A stretch of DNA of 49,490 nt, taken from a bacterium. GTDB lineage: Bacteria; Electryoneota; RPQS01. Both the position numbers and the translations under genes were made by a program. Shown one piece after another: positions 7,986 to 15,645 of the stretch. The notes under the pieces are model-generated. The model saw only the letters and a program-made list of their open reading frames with translations. It searched no databases and was not told where the DNA came from. The number at the start of each line of letters is the position of its first letter. Within the stretch, counting starts at the first letter, position 1. Where the stretch lies: assembly GCA_018812265.1 (NCBI GenBank), contig JAHJDG010000092.1:1-49490 (forward strand), in the 5' to 3' direction.

Positions 7986-9338
7986 ATGTCCGACACCGAC
8001 ACTACAAAGTCATCCCCACCCGAAGGCGAAGCTCCGGCCGAGAAGCCGCTGACGATTCGCGAGAACCTGCAGATCCTGTTCGGGGCCTCGCGGGCCTTCT
8101 GGCTGGTGAATCTGGTCAATTTCGGCGACGGCATCGCGTATTTCGGGATTCTCAATCTACTTACGCTGTACGTTCATGATTCGGTTGGTTTCTCCGATCA
8201 TCTGACCGGCATTGCAGTTTCGACTTTCACGGGTCTGGTCACGCTGTTCATGTTCGGCGGTGGATTCGTCTCGGACAAACTGGGCGTCAGGCGGGCGCTC
8301 ACACTAACTCTGATTATCCTGCTGGTGGGACGCGTGATGCTGGTCTCCAGTCCGGCCGCCGGCGCGCTCTCGGGAGTGTTGTTGTGGATGTCGCTGGTCA
8401 TCATGGGCTTCGCCGAGGGAATCATCCAACCCGCGCTCTACGCCGGTGTCAAAGAGTTTACCGATCCGCGCACGGCCACCATCGGCTACAGCATTCTCTA
8501 CGCGATCATGAACCTCGGCATCGTAGCCGAAGCCGGAGTCTCGCCGTTTATCCGCGCCGAGGGCGGGATCACCGGAGTATTCTGGGTGCTGATCGGCGTT
8601 TCCGGGCTGATGCTCATCGGCAACGCGACTCTGTTTTCACGCCGAATCGAAAAACGTGACCGTGTACTGGAATATGTAAAAAAAGAAAAAACCGCCGACG
8701 ACACGCGCACGCTGTGGCAGAAATTCCGTGCCCTGCCGTTCATGGACAATCGCTTCATCTTCTTCATCTTCATTCTGCTGCCCGTGCGCACGTTGTTCGC
8801 TCACCAGTTCCTGACGCTTCCCCACTACGTGATGCGCTGCTTCCCCGAGGCGATCGGCGCGCGCTATGAGTGGTTTCAGGGACTCAATCCGCTGATCATC
8901 GTGATCTTCGTGCCGCTCATCGCCGCCCTCACGCGCAAGGTAAACGTGGTCAAGATGATGATTATCGGTACGTCGGTCTCGGCCATAACCACGTTCATCC
9001 TCGTTCCCGGTCCGCATCTTTCCACCTTGATCCTGTACGTGGTCTTTTTCTCGCTGGGCGAAGCGATCTGGTCGAGCCGGTTCCTCGAATACGTGGCCGA
9101 CCTCGCTCCCGCCGGGCAAGTGGGAGCCTACATGGGACTGGCGGGGATTCCGTGGTTCATGGCCAAGTTCACCACCGGCTGGTATTCGGGCGCAATGCTG
9201 GCCAAGTTCATTCCCGCCAGCGGTCCGCACGACAGCGGCACGTTGTGGCTGATCTATGCGTTCATCGCGATGATTACGCCCATCGGTCTGCTGATCGGAA
9301 GAAAATGGGTGCAGCGGGGAGTCGAGTACAAGAGATAG
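7986..9338 (+). CDS. Major facilitator superfamily transporter, distantly peptide-transporter (POT)-like
   Basis: 450 residues and about 12 membrane helices. I take ATG 7986 because the hydrophilic N-terminus then leads straight into the first helix, and an upstream TTG at 7938 would fall in the predicted -10 box. The segment GYSILYAIMNLGI resembles the helix-4 motif of proton-coupled oligopeptide transporters, and the start FGDGIAYFGILNLL is aligned with their first helix. The ExxER motif of true POT proteins is missing there (residues read VNFGDG), so peptide transport is doubtful. The cytoplasmic loop after helix 6 is charged (EKRDRVLEYVKKEK). It is followed by the selenoprotein gene 57 bases on, with a hairpin between them. 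Confidence 0.85.
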   Translation: MSDTDTTKSSPPEGEAPAEKPLTIRENLQILFGASRAFWLVNLVNFGDGIAYFGILNLLTLYVHDSVGFSDHLTGIAVSTFTGLVTLFMFGGGFVSDKLGVRRALTLTLIILLVGRVMLVSSPAAGALSGVLLWMSLVIMGFAEGIIQPALYAGVKEFTDPRTATIGYSILYAIMNLGIVAEAGVSPFIRAEGGITGVFWVLIGVSGLMLIGNATLFSRRIEKRDRVLEYVKKEKTADDTRTLWQKFRALPFMDNRFIFFIFILLPVRTLFAHQFLTLPHYVMRCFPEAIGARYEWFQGLNPLIIVIFVPLIAALTRKVNVVKMMIIGTSVSAITTFILVPGPHLSTLILYVVFFSLGEAIWSSRFLEYVADLAPAGQVGAYMGLAGIPWFMAKFTTGWYSGAMLAKFIPASGPHDSGTLWLIYAFIAMITPIGLLIGRKWVQRGVEYKR

Positions 9339-9353
9339 AGCGGTGATCTTCAG

Positions 9354-9382
9354 TCGGAGCGGGCGCAAATCCGCTCCGATTC
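9354..9382 (+). terminator. Hairpin between MFS and AhpD-like genes
   Basis: TCGGAGCGG (9354-9362) pairs perfectly with CCGCTCCGA (9371-9379) around an 8-base loop. Only TTCC follows, so it may attenuate or separate messages rather than stop transcription fully. It ends 16 bases before the ATG of the next gene. Confidence 0.5.
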
Positions 9383-9395
9383 CATAGGACGGATC

Positions 9396-9938
9396 ATGCC
9401 TTACATTCAGACGATTGAACCGGAAGAGGCCGAAGGCAATCTGGCGGATGTCTACTTGGAGATTGCGCGGACTCGCGGTCGGGTAGCCAACATCTACAAG
9501 CTGCACAGTCTCGATCCCGATTCGCTGCGCGCACATCGCGATATGTATTTCGCGGCGATGTTCTCCGAGGGAGGATTGTCGCGGCTCGAACGGGAGGCGA
9601 TTGCGGTGGCGGTGTCGGTGGCCAACGATTGCCACTATTGACTGCACCACCATGCCGACGCGTTGCGTCAGGCCGGTGCATCCGAAGATTTCGTGCAATG
9701 TCTGATAGACGGCGAGGAACCCGACGATCAGCCGAAACGCCTGCAGCGACTCGTCTATTTCGCCCGCAAGCTCACGCTCCTACCGAATTCGATGAAAAGA
9801 CAGGACGTCGAGGACTTGCGCATCTGCGGGCTGAGTGATCTGGAGATTCTGCAGGCCGTGCAGATCGCCGCCTACTACAACTACGTCAACCGCTTTGCCG
9901 ACGCACTGGGCGTGGAAATCGAGAAGGATGAAGGATGA
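9396..9938 (+). CDS. AhpD-like peroxidase-related selenoprotein (CxxU; TGA at 9639-9641 read as selenocysteine)
   Basis: One frame of 181 codons with a single in-frame TGA, giving 180 residues if it is decoded. Before the TGA the protein reads REAIAVAVSVANDCHY; after it, LHHHADALRQAG and a full C-terminal half (ARKLTLLPNSM, LRICGLSDLEILQAV, YYNYVNRFADALGV). This matches the AhpD/carboxymuconolactone-decarboxylase fold of peroxidase-related enzymes, where cysteine normally occupies the TGA position (CxxC). Spacing of E67, C79, U82 and H86 equals that of Glu118, Cys130, Cys133 and His137 in mycobacterial AhpD. So the redox pair would be Cys-Sec. A SECIS-like hairpin starts 1 base after the TGA. 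ATG 9396 has AGGACGG upstream. The likely role is reduction of peroxides or of a thiol partner in the cytoplasm. A nonsense mutation is the alternative, but the conserved frame after the TGA argues against it. Confidence 0.88.
9643..9680 (+). promoter_or_regulatory. Candidate bacterial SECIS element
   Basis: Immediately after the TGA, TGCACC (9643-9648) pairs with GGTGCA (9675-9680). Inside, GCC (9654-9656) pairs with GGC (9671-9673), and GACGC (9657-9661) pairs with GCGTC (9665-9669), with one bulged A at 9670. The apical loop is GTT (9662-9664). A guanine at the start of the apical loop, about 20 bases from the UGA, fits the known bacterial SECIS pattern bound by SelB. Confidence 0.75.
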
Positions 9939-9960
9939 AGGATGAAGGCGGAAGGATGAA
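9923..9960 (+). repeat. Short tandem repeat of GAAGGAT type
   Basis: Seven-base units of AAGGATG/AAGGCGG type recur about five times across the end of the selenoprotein gene and its TGA stop (9936-9938). Slippage here would change only the last residues. Confidence 0.8.
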
Positions 9961-9998
9961 GAGCTTATCCAGAACATCGAGAAGCTGGCACGAATCTT

Positions 9999-10162
9999 CC
10001 CGGTGGTGACTCTCCAGAGTCACCCCTCATGAAACCTTTCAACGCCGAGTAGCGCCACCTGCTTGTATGCATTATCGCCGAGCAGGGACTGTAATCCACA
10101 TTCATTATCGCCGCGCAGGGGTCTGTGACCCTGCCGGAATCTTTCTATCGGGAGGACACGGC
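9999..10162 (+). repeat. Shared palindromic leader, copy 2
   Basis: It contains GGTGACTCT/AGAGTCACC (10005-10024), CTCATGAAACCTTTCAACGC, two successive versions of a CATTATCGCCG-GCAGGG unit about 40 bases apart, the hairpin GCAGGGGTC-TGT-GACCCTGC with one bulged G (10115-10134), and the ribosome-site block TCTATCGGGAGGACACGGC before ATG 10163. GCCG before and CGGC after the GGGAGG could pair and mask the ribosome site. Confidence 0.85.
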
Positions 10163-11485
10163 ATGAAAATGCGAGTTTGCATATTGAGTGTGACGTTCCT
10201 CTTCTTCGGGGCAGGCACGGCCTGGGGACAGCCGGAATGGGAACACGTCGGTCTGCACAACACTGATGTATCCTTTTTGGTTCCGCATCCTACTCAGAGT
10301 AATGTTCTCTTCGCCAAAACTGGCAGTTTCGGAAATGAGACTCTTCTTAGGAGTTCGGACTATGCCGAATCGTGGACACAAGTGATTCCTCCCGGAGCTG
10401 GCTTTCTGCCAATCCAGATGTCGTTTCATCCTTCTGCGCCGGACACGGTCGTTGTTTCCGGCCGTCGTACCTATTGGTGGAGTACAGATGCTGGAAACAA
10501 CTGGGTGCAACGTGAAACGAATTTACTTTTCCCAGGATCAGCAACTATCATGGCCGCCTACCTGCCCGCTACTCCGGGAGTTGTCTTTTTGGTGGCGGCG
10601 GATATGGATCTTTTTTGGAACATCTACCGCAGTGAAAACGGTGGAGCGACTTTTGAAGAAACCGATGAACGTCCTACATGGGCAGCCATGAACTTAATGA
10701 CATTCGTTTCGCACCCCTCCGAGATTATAATCCTTCCCTATGGGCCGTCTTCTACAGATGGTGGTGAAACTTGGCGAGCCTTAGATTCCGACACCATCGT
10801 GAGTGAATTCTGGGACATCGCGGTCTCCACTATTTCCAGCACTCCCATTTTTGCCGTGCGTCAGCAGTTGGAAGGACCTCATGCTTTTGAACCTTATCTT
10901 GTAAAACGTCTTGCGGATAGCGCTCGATGGGACTCGGTACTTCACCTCCAGCGCTACATGTCCGATTGTGCGGTTCATCCTCTTGATGGTGAAGTCGTGG
11001 TCGTTTCTGATTCGAACGCCAGTTGCCTGCGGGTGTCAGCCGACGGTGGTGCAACATGGACGTCTGATCCAGATCCCGTGATCAGCCATTTATGGATTAG
11101 AGACATTCAGTTTTCGAGTGATGGCAGATATCTATATTTGGCGGCAGGAAGCTCAGAATCGGGGTATCGAGGAGTATGGCGCCGTGAATATTCGGCCTCA
11201 GTGGGAGAGTTGCCGGAAGCGCCAAGTTCTTTTTCGGTGACAGTCTATCCAAATCCGTTCAATAGCATGGCAGTAATTTCGATTCGTCTTGAACGACCGG
11301 CAGATGTTGATTTGACGATCCACGACGTCACCGGAAGACGAGTTACCGCGCTTCATAGAGGTTGGCTGGCTGCTGGAATCCATACCAAGACATGGACTCC
11401 GCAGCGAGTATCATCCGGAGTGTTCTTTGCATTCCTTCAGACTGACAGAGAATCTGCAGTTCAACGAGTCGTTTTCCTTCGCTGA
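10163..11485 (+). CDS. Secreted BNR/sortilin-type beta-propeller protein with T9SS sorting domain
   Basis: 440 residues. The start at 10163 follows GGGAGG at 8 bases and yields the signal peptide MKMRVCILSVTFLFFGAGTAWG with cleavage near AWGQ; the frame is open upstream but runs through the leader repeat. The body carries recurrent photosystem-stability/BNR-like units: LLRSSDYAESWTQV, WWSTDAGNNWVQ, IYRSENGGATFEE, SSTDGGETWRAL and VSADGGATWTSD, the Asp-box pattern (SxDxGxxW) of a beta-propeller. The C-terminal 80 residues are a T9SS sorting domain (VYPNPFNSMAVISIRL, DVTGRRV, SSGVFFAFL). It resembles the exported propeller proteins of this lineage, with no enzyme site evident. It looks less GC-biased than its neighbours. 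Confidence 0.85.
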   Translation: MKMRVCILSVTFLFFGAGTAWGQPEWEHVGLHNTDVSFLVPHPTQSNVLFAKTGSFGNETLLRSSDYAESWTQVIPPGAGFLPIQMSFHPSAPDTVVVSGRRTYWWSTDAGNNWVQRETNLLFPGSATIMAAYLPATPGVVFLVAADMDLFWNIYRSENGGATFEETDERPTWAAMNLMTFVSHPSEIIILPYGPSSTDGGETWRALDSDTIVSEFWDIAVSTISSTPIFAVRQQLEGPHAFEPYLVKRLADSARWDSVLHLQRYMSDCAVHPLDGEVVVVSDSNASCLRVSADGGATWTSDPDPVISHLWIRDIQFSSDGRYLYLAAGSSESGYRGVWRREYSASVGELPEAPSSFSVTVYPNPFNSMAVISIRLERPADVDLTIHDVTGRRVTALHRGWLAAGIHTKTWTPQRVSSGVFFAFLQTDRESAVQRVVFLR

Positions 11486-11545
11486 TATGCGTGGGACAAC
11501 AGCAAATCAAATTCAGGAAGTTCGGTTCAGCGAGAAAAACTGCAG

Positions 11546-11573
11546 GGGCGGCCCTGTGTGACCGCCCTTTTTT
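11546..11573 (+). terminator. Intrinsic terminator formed by a GGGCGGCC palindrome
   Basis: GGGCGG(C)C pairs with G(A)CCGCCC (11546-11567) and is followed directly by TTTTTT (11568-11573). It ends the gene at 10163-11485. The same palindrome family occurs at 5818-5839 without the T-run. Confidence 0.8.
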
Positions 11574-11627
11574 CGCCGAGCAGGGGTCTGTGACCCTGCC
11601 GGAATCTTTCTATCGGGAGGACGCGGC
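11546..11627 (+). repeat. Shared palindromic leader, copy 3
   Basis: After the palindrome/terminator come GCCGAG, the GCAGGGGTC-TGT-GACCCTGC hairpin (11580-11599) and the block CGGAATCTTTCTATCGGGAGG before ATG 11628. From the hairpin through the signal-peptide codons the DNA is almost identical to copy 2. Confidence 0.88.
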
Positions 11628-12791
11628 ATGAAAATGCGAGTTTGCTTGATGGGTGTGATTCTCCTCCTCCTCTCTGGAGGCATGGCCTGGGGGCAGTGGT
11701 CCGAACCAGTTTTGGTGGATACGCCGTGGGATTCACTGGGGGTGAACGGCCCCAGCCGGGACTGGTGCCCATATGTTACAGTGGACGGCCAGTACCTATA
11801 CTTCGCCTCCTGGCGCGGTGACGGCCCTGGCGACCTCTATGTCTCTCACATGACCGACAGCGGCTGGGGCACGGCGTTGAAGCTGCCCTTCTGTACCTTG
11901 GAGAACGATGAGCGCAATCCCAGTGTAAACTCCACCAACGACACTCTCTATTTCATTCGCTGGGCGGGCAACTGGGATATCTGGTGGGCCTTCCGCACCG
12001 GTCCCTGCGATACTTGCTGGGGTGAACCGGAACGGCTGCCGGAGCCGATCAACAGTTCACGCATCGAGTTTTCCGTCTGGTGCACTCCGGACAACGAGCG
12101 GCTACTCTTTTCCAGTACGCGCACGGGTGGGATGGGGGGTGAGGACATCTACGAATGCCGCCGAGACGCCACCACCTTCACTGGTTGGTCCGTGCCATCA
12201 CCGCTGCCCGGTCATGTGAATTCGTGGGGAATGGATTCGTATCCATCAATGGGTTTTGACACGACAGAGTTATTCTACTGGCAGGATGACGGCTACCTGT
12301 ATGTGACTCAGCTTTCCGATTCCGGCTGGCAGACAGGCGAACGGCTGCCTGACACCATCAACCGCATCATTATCCGCGACCCCTCCGAAATCACGCCTGC
12401 GATCACGCCCGATGGCCGTCGGCTGTATTTCAGCAGCCGATGGAGCGATTCCACCGCTACCGCCGGCGATATCTGGTATACAGAACGCGAACTCTCTGTT
12501 GATCCGTGCGAGCCAAGACGAAGTGGCGAAGTTGCCGTTGAAGTCTTCCCCAATCCCGCAACCGCCGGTGGAATGCTGACGCTCGATCTTCCCGGTCAGC
12601 CGCTCCGCCCGATAGTCTTATACAATCTTTTGGGACAGGAAGTCTATCGCCATTCGGTTTCCAATCCCCCAAACACTGGAGGCCGCCAAGTTCTCCTCAC
12701 TTTGCCTTCGGGAATTCCCAGCGGAGTCTATTTCGCGAATGTCGTCACCGCGAAAGAATCGGTGGTCAGGAAGGTGATTGTCCATCACTGA
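11628..12791 (+). CDS. Secreted TolB/PD40-like beta-propeller protein with T9SS sorting domain
   Basis: 387 residues. The signal peptide is MKMRVCLMGVILLLLSGGMAWG, cleaved near AWGQ, after a GGGAGG ribosome site. The body has WD40-like (PD40) propeller units typical of TolB and OmpA-linked proteins: YVTVDGQYLYFASWR, PSVNSTNDTLYFIRW, WCTPDNERLLFSSTR, PSMGFDTTELFYWQ and AITPDGRRLYFSSRW. The sorting domain (FPNPATAGG..., YNLLGQEV, VRKVIVHH) is nearly identical to that of the gene at 4736-5713, at both protein and DNA level. The protein is therefore exported by T9SS. The propeller probably binds a ligand or partner; no catalytic residues are visible. A terminator-like hairpin lies 50 bases downstream. 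Confidence 0.87.
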   Translation: MKMRVCLMGVILLLLSGGMAWGQWSEPVLVDTPWDSLGVNGPSRDWCPYVTVDGQYLYFASWRGDGPGDLYVSHMTDSGWGTALKLPFCTLENDERNPSVNSTNDTLYFIRWAGNWDIWWAFRTGPCDTCWGEPERLPEPINSSRIEFSVWCTPDNERLLFSSTRTGGMGGEDIYECRRDATTFTGWSVPSPLPGHVNSWGMDSYPSMGFDTTELFYWQDDGYLYVTQLSDSGWQTGERLPDTINRIIIRDPSEITPAITPDGRRLYFSSRWSDSTATAGDIWYTERELSVDPCEPRRSGEVAVEVFPNPATAGGMLTLDLPGQPLRPIVLYNLLGQEVYRHSVSNPPNTGGRQVLLTLPSGIPSGVYFANVVTAKESVVRKVIVHH

Positions 12792-12816
12792 AGCACACTG
12801 CCGTGTGGCACTACAG
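12545..12816 (+). repeat. Sorting-domain repeat, copy B (inverted partner of 4700-4985)
   Basis: This block covers the last 80 codons of the gene at 11628 and continues past the stop codon (ACTGCCGTGTGGCACTAC against ACTGCCGTGCGGCACTAC in copy A). Most differences are single bases, many of them silent. Confidence 0.9.
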
Positions 12817-12840
12817 AAATGAAACACACGGCAATGAAGC

Positions 12841-12873
12841 GCCCGCACCGCAGAGGGTGTGGGCTAATCTTTC
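12841..12873 (+). terminator. Terminator-like hairpin
   Basis: GCCCGCACC (12841-12849) pairs with GGTGTGGGC (12856-12864), with one G-T pair, around a 6-base loop. TAATCTTTC follows. It lies 50 bases after the stop of the + gene ending at 12791. Confidence 0.55.
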
Positions 12874-13114
12874 GCTGGGGCAGCCGTCCCCGGGTGCTCG
12901 GAACCGGAAGCTCTGAACGGGCCCGTCAGGAGATTGGCCGCAGCAGTCCTTGAATTACTCGCCAATCCCCACTTGTGCAATGCCGACACGCTCCTGCGTG
13001 TTGGTCTGAGTCTTCCGGTCGGTAAGGCGGCGGACCGGGAGAAACCGTGCATTCTCTCTCTGTTGTTCGGGGGAGATACTCAAACACGCAAGAGCACAAT
13101 TCGTCGGTCAATGA

Positions 13115-13142
13115 GCAGGCTCCCCATCTCTGGGGAGCCTGC
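13115..13142 (-). terminator. Strong hairpin after the VIT-VWA gene
   Basis: GCAGGCTCCCC and GGGGAGCCTGC form a perfect 11-bp stem with a 6-base loop, 29 bases beyond the minus-strand stop at 13171. Neither side has a good T-run, so factor-independent termination is uncertain. Confidence 0.5.
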
Positions 13143-13170
13143 TTGCGAATGACGATTCGTCTTGCAGCCA

Positions 13171-15420
13171 CTACTCGAGCAGGTAGACGGTGCCTCGCAA
13201 TCGGATGGCGAGTTTCTCGTTCTCCTTCTGCGAAGCGAACACCTTGTTCTCTTCCGCTGTGTTGTCGTTGACCAGTGCGAAGTACTCGTCGGAGTAGCGC
13301 TGGATCACGGTAAACTCGCCGCGATCACGCACCGGATCGAGATCGGCGGTTTCGGCGGTGAGCCAGACGTCTCCCTTTTTGTACAAGGTCACGTTGCCGA
13401 CGATGCGAATGGTCTTGATCTCTTCGGAAATGCCTTTCTCATAATCGTTCTGATTGACGGCTCCCATTCGCATCGCGTGTCCCGTGATCGAAGCGGCCTG
13501 AGGCGCGACCATGCTCAGGGCTTCCTCGGTCGCGGCCACGTCCATTTGCGCCTGTGGACCGGTCACGGATGCCGTTCTCTTTTTCGAGCGCGAAACGGCA
13601 TCGGCGCGAACCTCGGGATGAGCCGCAAAGGCCCGGTTCTCGTCGGCCAGAAAACTGGTGTAGGGCGTCACGATTCCGTATCGCTTGCTCAGTCGAATGA
13701 GTTCATCCACCACTTCTTCCACCCGGCCGTGAAGCTGAATTTCCGCAAGAAGCTGCCCGATCCGTCGCGATGCCCACAACTTCTCGACGAAGCGAGAGGA
13801 TGACGATAATCCTTCGAGATTCAGCGGAACCGAATACTCGAAGGTTTGCTTCCGTCCGCGCAGCATTCCGCTGACGGTGAGCTTTATCGTGCAGCTTGGA
13901 TCTTCATATCGGTCAAGATCTGCTTCGTGAAGCGGATAGATTCGGCCGGTGCGAAGAAGTTGGTCGTTCTCGAAAAGGTCGCCCAGCTCCGCCGGGCAAT
14001 CATCGCGCGTGCCGAAATCCTCCAGCGCCACCGACAGATTGGTCATGAACGGATTCTTGATCCGAGTATAAAGCGACGAGACCTTGGTCTCGATGGATTC
14101 GTTCGGCTTGACGTAGGCGCTGCGCCCGTGATTTTGATCCACCAGATTGCCGAGCAATCGCACGTTGACGTCGTAGCCGACTCCGAAGGCAAACACGCGA
14201 GCGTTGGCCCGGTTGACCTGACGGGTGTTGTCGAGAATCGCGGTCTCACTGGTGATGCCGACCGTGGGCAAGCCATCCGTCAGGAAGATGACATAGGCGG
14301 GACGACCGTCGGCGCTTCGCTTGTCCGGGAACTGATCGAGCGCAACTTCAAGGGCGCGATAGATGTTCGTCCCGCCGCTGGCGTCCATCCGGTCCAGCCG
14401 ATCCATCGCCCGCCCGATGTTTTCGCGCGAGGCGGGCCGCATGGATTCAAAACACGACTCCACGTTGTCGTTGTAGGTGATGAAATTGAAGAGATCGTCG
14501 CGGTTCAAGTTTTGAAACACGAAGCGAGCCGCTTCCCGCGCCTGTTGAATCTTCTCGCCGCTCATGGAGCCGCTGCGGTCGAGCACGATAACGATGTCCT
14601 TGGGCAAAATCGCGGAGGACTCCACCCGTGGGCTGGGGCTGACCATCAAGAGATAGTAGCCGTCCTGGTGGCGGTCCGGCCAATAGGTCAGAAGCGTAGC
14701 TCCGACCTCTTCGCAAGAGGTCTCATAGAAAAGCTGGAAATCGGCCAGCGGACGATAGCGGTGCGCTTCATAACTTGCGACGACGCGATCGGGTGATTTG
14801 CGGTCAACGTCCAAGTCCAGACTCGGCGAATAGACGTTGGCGATGTCGCCCGCCGACTGAATATCGGCGGTGATTCGATAGTGACCGACCGGCTCGGCAC
14901 AGAACTGCCCGGACGACATCGGATACCAGAGTTTAACCACGTCGCCATCCTTCTGGCAGGTGGCGGTATAGTGCACGACCAGCTCCGCCGACTTGCCCGG
15001 CCCGAGCGGGAAGGCGCTGGAGCGGTAGAAACCGTAGCCCGCATATTCGAGAAGGCCCGGATCCCGCCGCCGGCGCACGATGTCGTTGTAGATCCGTCGC
15101 GCTTCGTCGGCGTCCAGCATCCGTCCGGTCAGCTCGCGTCCATCCACGACCAGCGTGAACTGATCCACCGCCGCATCGGGTGGAAGCGGAAAGGCGTATT
15201 GAATCTCCACCTCACGGGAACAGGGATTAACGATCCGGTCAGTGACGGTAACCGAGGCGACCTGATCCCGCACCACCATGTCCACATAGCGCTGGCGGAT
15301 GGACCAGCATTCCCACCCGTAGTCATGGTAATGGACGGGGATGGCGATTTGAGCGCCAGCGCTGGAGGCGATGAGTCCTGCAAGCACAATCAGCGCTTTG
15401 GCGGCGAGTTTCGCGGACAT
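13171..15420 (-). CDS. Exported VIT and von Willebrand A domain protein
   Basis: 749 residues. I chose ATG 15420 because AGAGGTG stands 5 bases upstream and the protein then starts with a signal peptide (MSAKLAAKALIVLAGLIASSAGA, cleaved before Q24). Residues 30-165 form a VIT domain (VTDRIVNPCSREVEIQYAFP, RRRRDPGLLEY). A VWA domain follows at about 274-450 with an intact metal-ion site: D281, S283 and S285 in DRSGSMSGEK, T351 in GGTNIYRAL, and D382 in FLTDGLPT. This is the architecture of inter-alpha-trypsin-inhibitor heavy chains and their bacterial homologues, which act in protein binding at the cell surface. No T9SS domain is present, so it is probably periplasmic. It lies downstream of a sigma/anti-sigma pair but behind a terminator, so it may be a target of that sigma factor rather than part of its operon. 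Confidence 0.88.
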   Translation of the reverse strand: MSAKLAAKALIVLAGLIASSAGAQIAIPVHYHDYGWECWSIRQRYVDMVVRDQVASVTVTDRIVNPCSREVEIQYAFPLPPDAAVDQFTLVVDGRELTGRMLDADEARRIYNDIVRRRRDPGLLEYAGYGFYRSSAFPLGPGKSAELVVHYTATCQKDGDVVKLWYPMSSGQFCAEPVGHYRITADIQSAGDIANVYSPSLDLDVDRKSPDRVVASYEAHRYRPLADFQLFYETSCEEVGATLLTYWPDRHQDGYYLLMVSPSPRVESSAILPKDIVIVLDRSGSMSGEKIQQAREAARFVFQNLNRDDLFNFITYNDNVESCFESMRPASRENIGRAMDRLDRMDASGGTNIYRALEVALDQFPDKRSADGRPAYVIFLTDGLPTVGITSETAILDNTRQVNRANARVFAFGVGYDVNVRLLGNLVDQNHGRSAYVKPNESIETKVSSLYTRIKNPFMTNLSVALEDFGTRDDCPAELGDLFENDQLLRTGRIYPLHEADLDRYEDPSCTIKLTVSGMLRGRKQTFEYSVPLNLEGLSSSSRFVEKLWASRRIGQLLAEIQLHGRVEEVVDELIRLSKRYGIVTPYTSFLADENRAFAAHPEVRADAVSRSKKRTASVTGPQAQMDVAATEEALSMVAPQAASITGHAMRMGAVNQNDYEKGISEEIKTIRIVGNVTLYKKGDVWLTAETADLDPVRDRGEFTVIQRYSDEYFALVNDNTAEENKVFASQKENEKLAIRLRGTVYLLE

Positions 15421-15590
15421 GGCGACACCTCTCTTCTGCTGTTTCTTGGTTTTATCCGATCTGACGCTGAGATCAGAGGACGAAGCCTCTCTTCCGAGGA
15501 ATCTGCCGCTACCCGGCGATCTTACTTCCGGCTCGGCTTCTCTTGGGGTATCTGACAAGGCGGTCCGATCTTACCCGGGGCGGCGCGGCA

Positions 15591-15622
15591 CAAAAAAGCA
15601 CCGAACCACAGGGGTCCGGTGC
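15591..15622 (-). terminator. Intrinsic terminator after the anti-sigma gene
   Basis: On the minus strand GCACCG...CGGTGC forms a stem (15598-15622) followed directly by TTTTTT (15597-15592). It lies 24 bases beyond the stop at 15646 and separates the sigma/anti-sigma operon from the VIT-VWA gene. Confidence 0.85.
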
Positions 15623-15645
15623 CACTCGAAATTGAAGGCAGGATA

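Larger units (their letters stand above)
12792..13170. other. Intergenic stretch between convergent genes
   Basis: It holds the end of the sorting-domain repeat and two hairpins (12841-12864 and 13115-13142). No reading frame here has a ribosome site or recognisable sequence, and no RNA gene was seen. Confidence 0.6.

Noticed and set aside
9396-9938. Two separate small genes split at 9641, or a disrupted pseudogene
   Set aside because: The frame is the same on both sides of the TGA, the missing residue is exactly the redox cysteine, family sequence continues without loss, and a SECIS-like hairpin follows.
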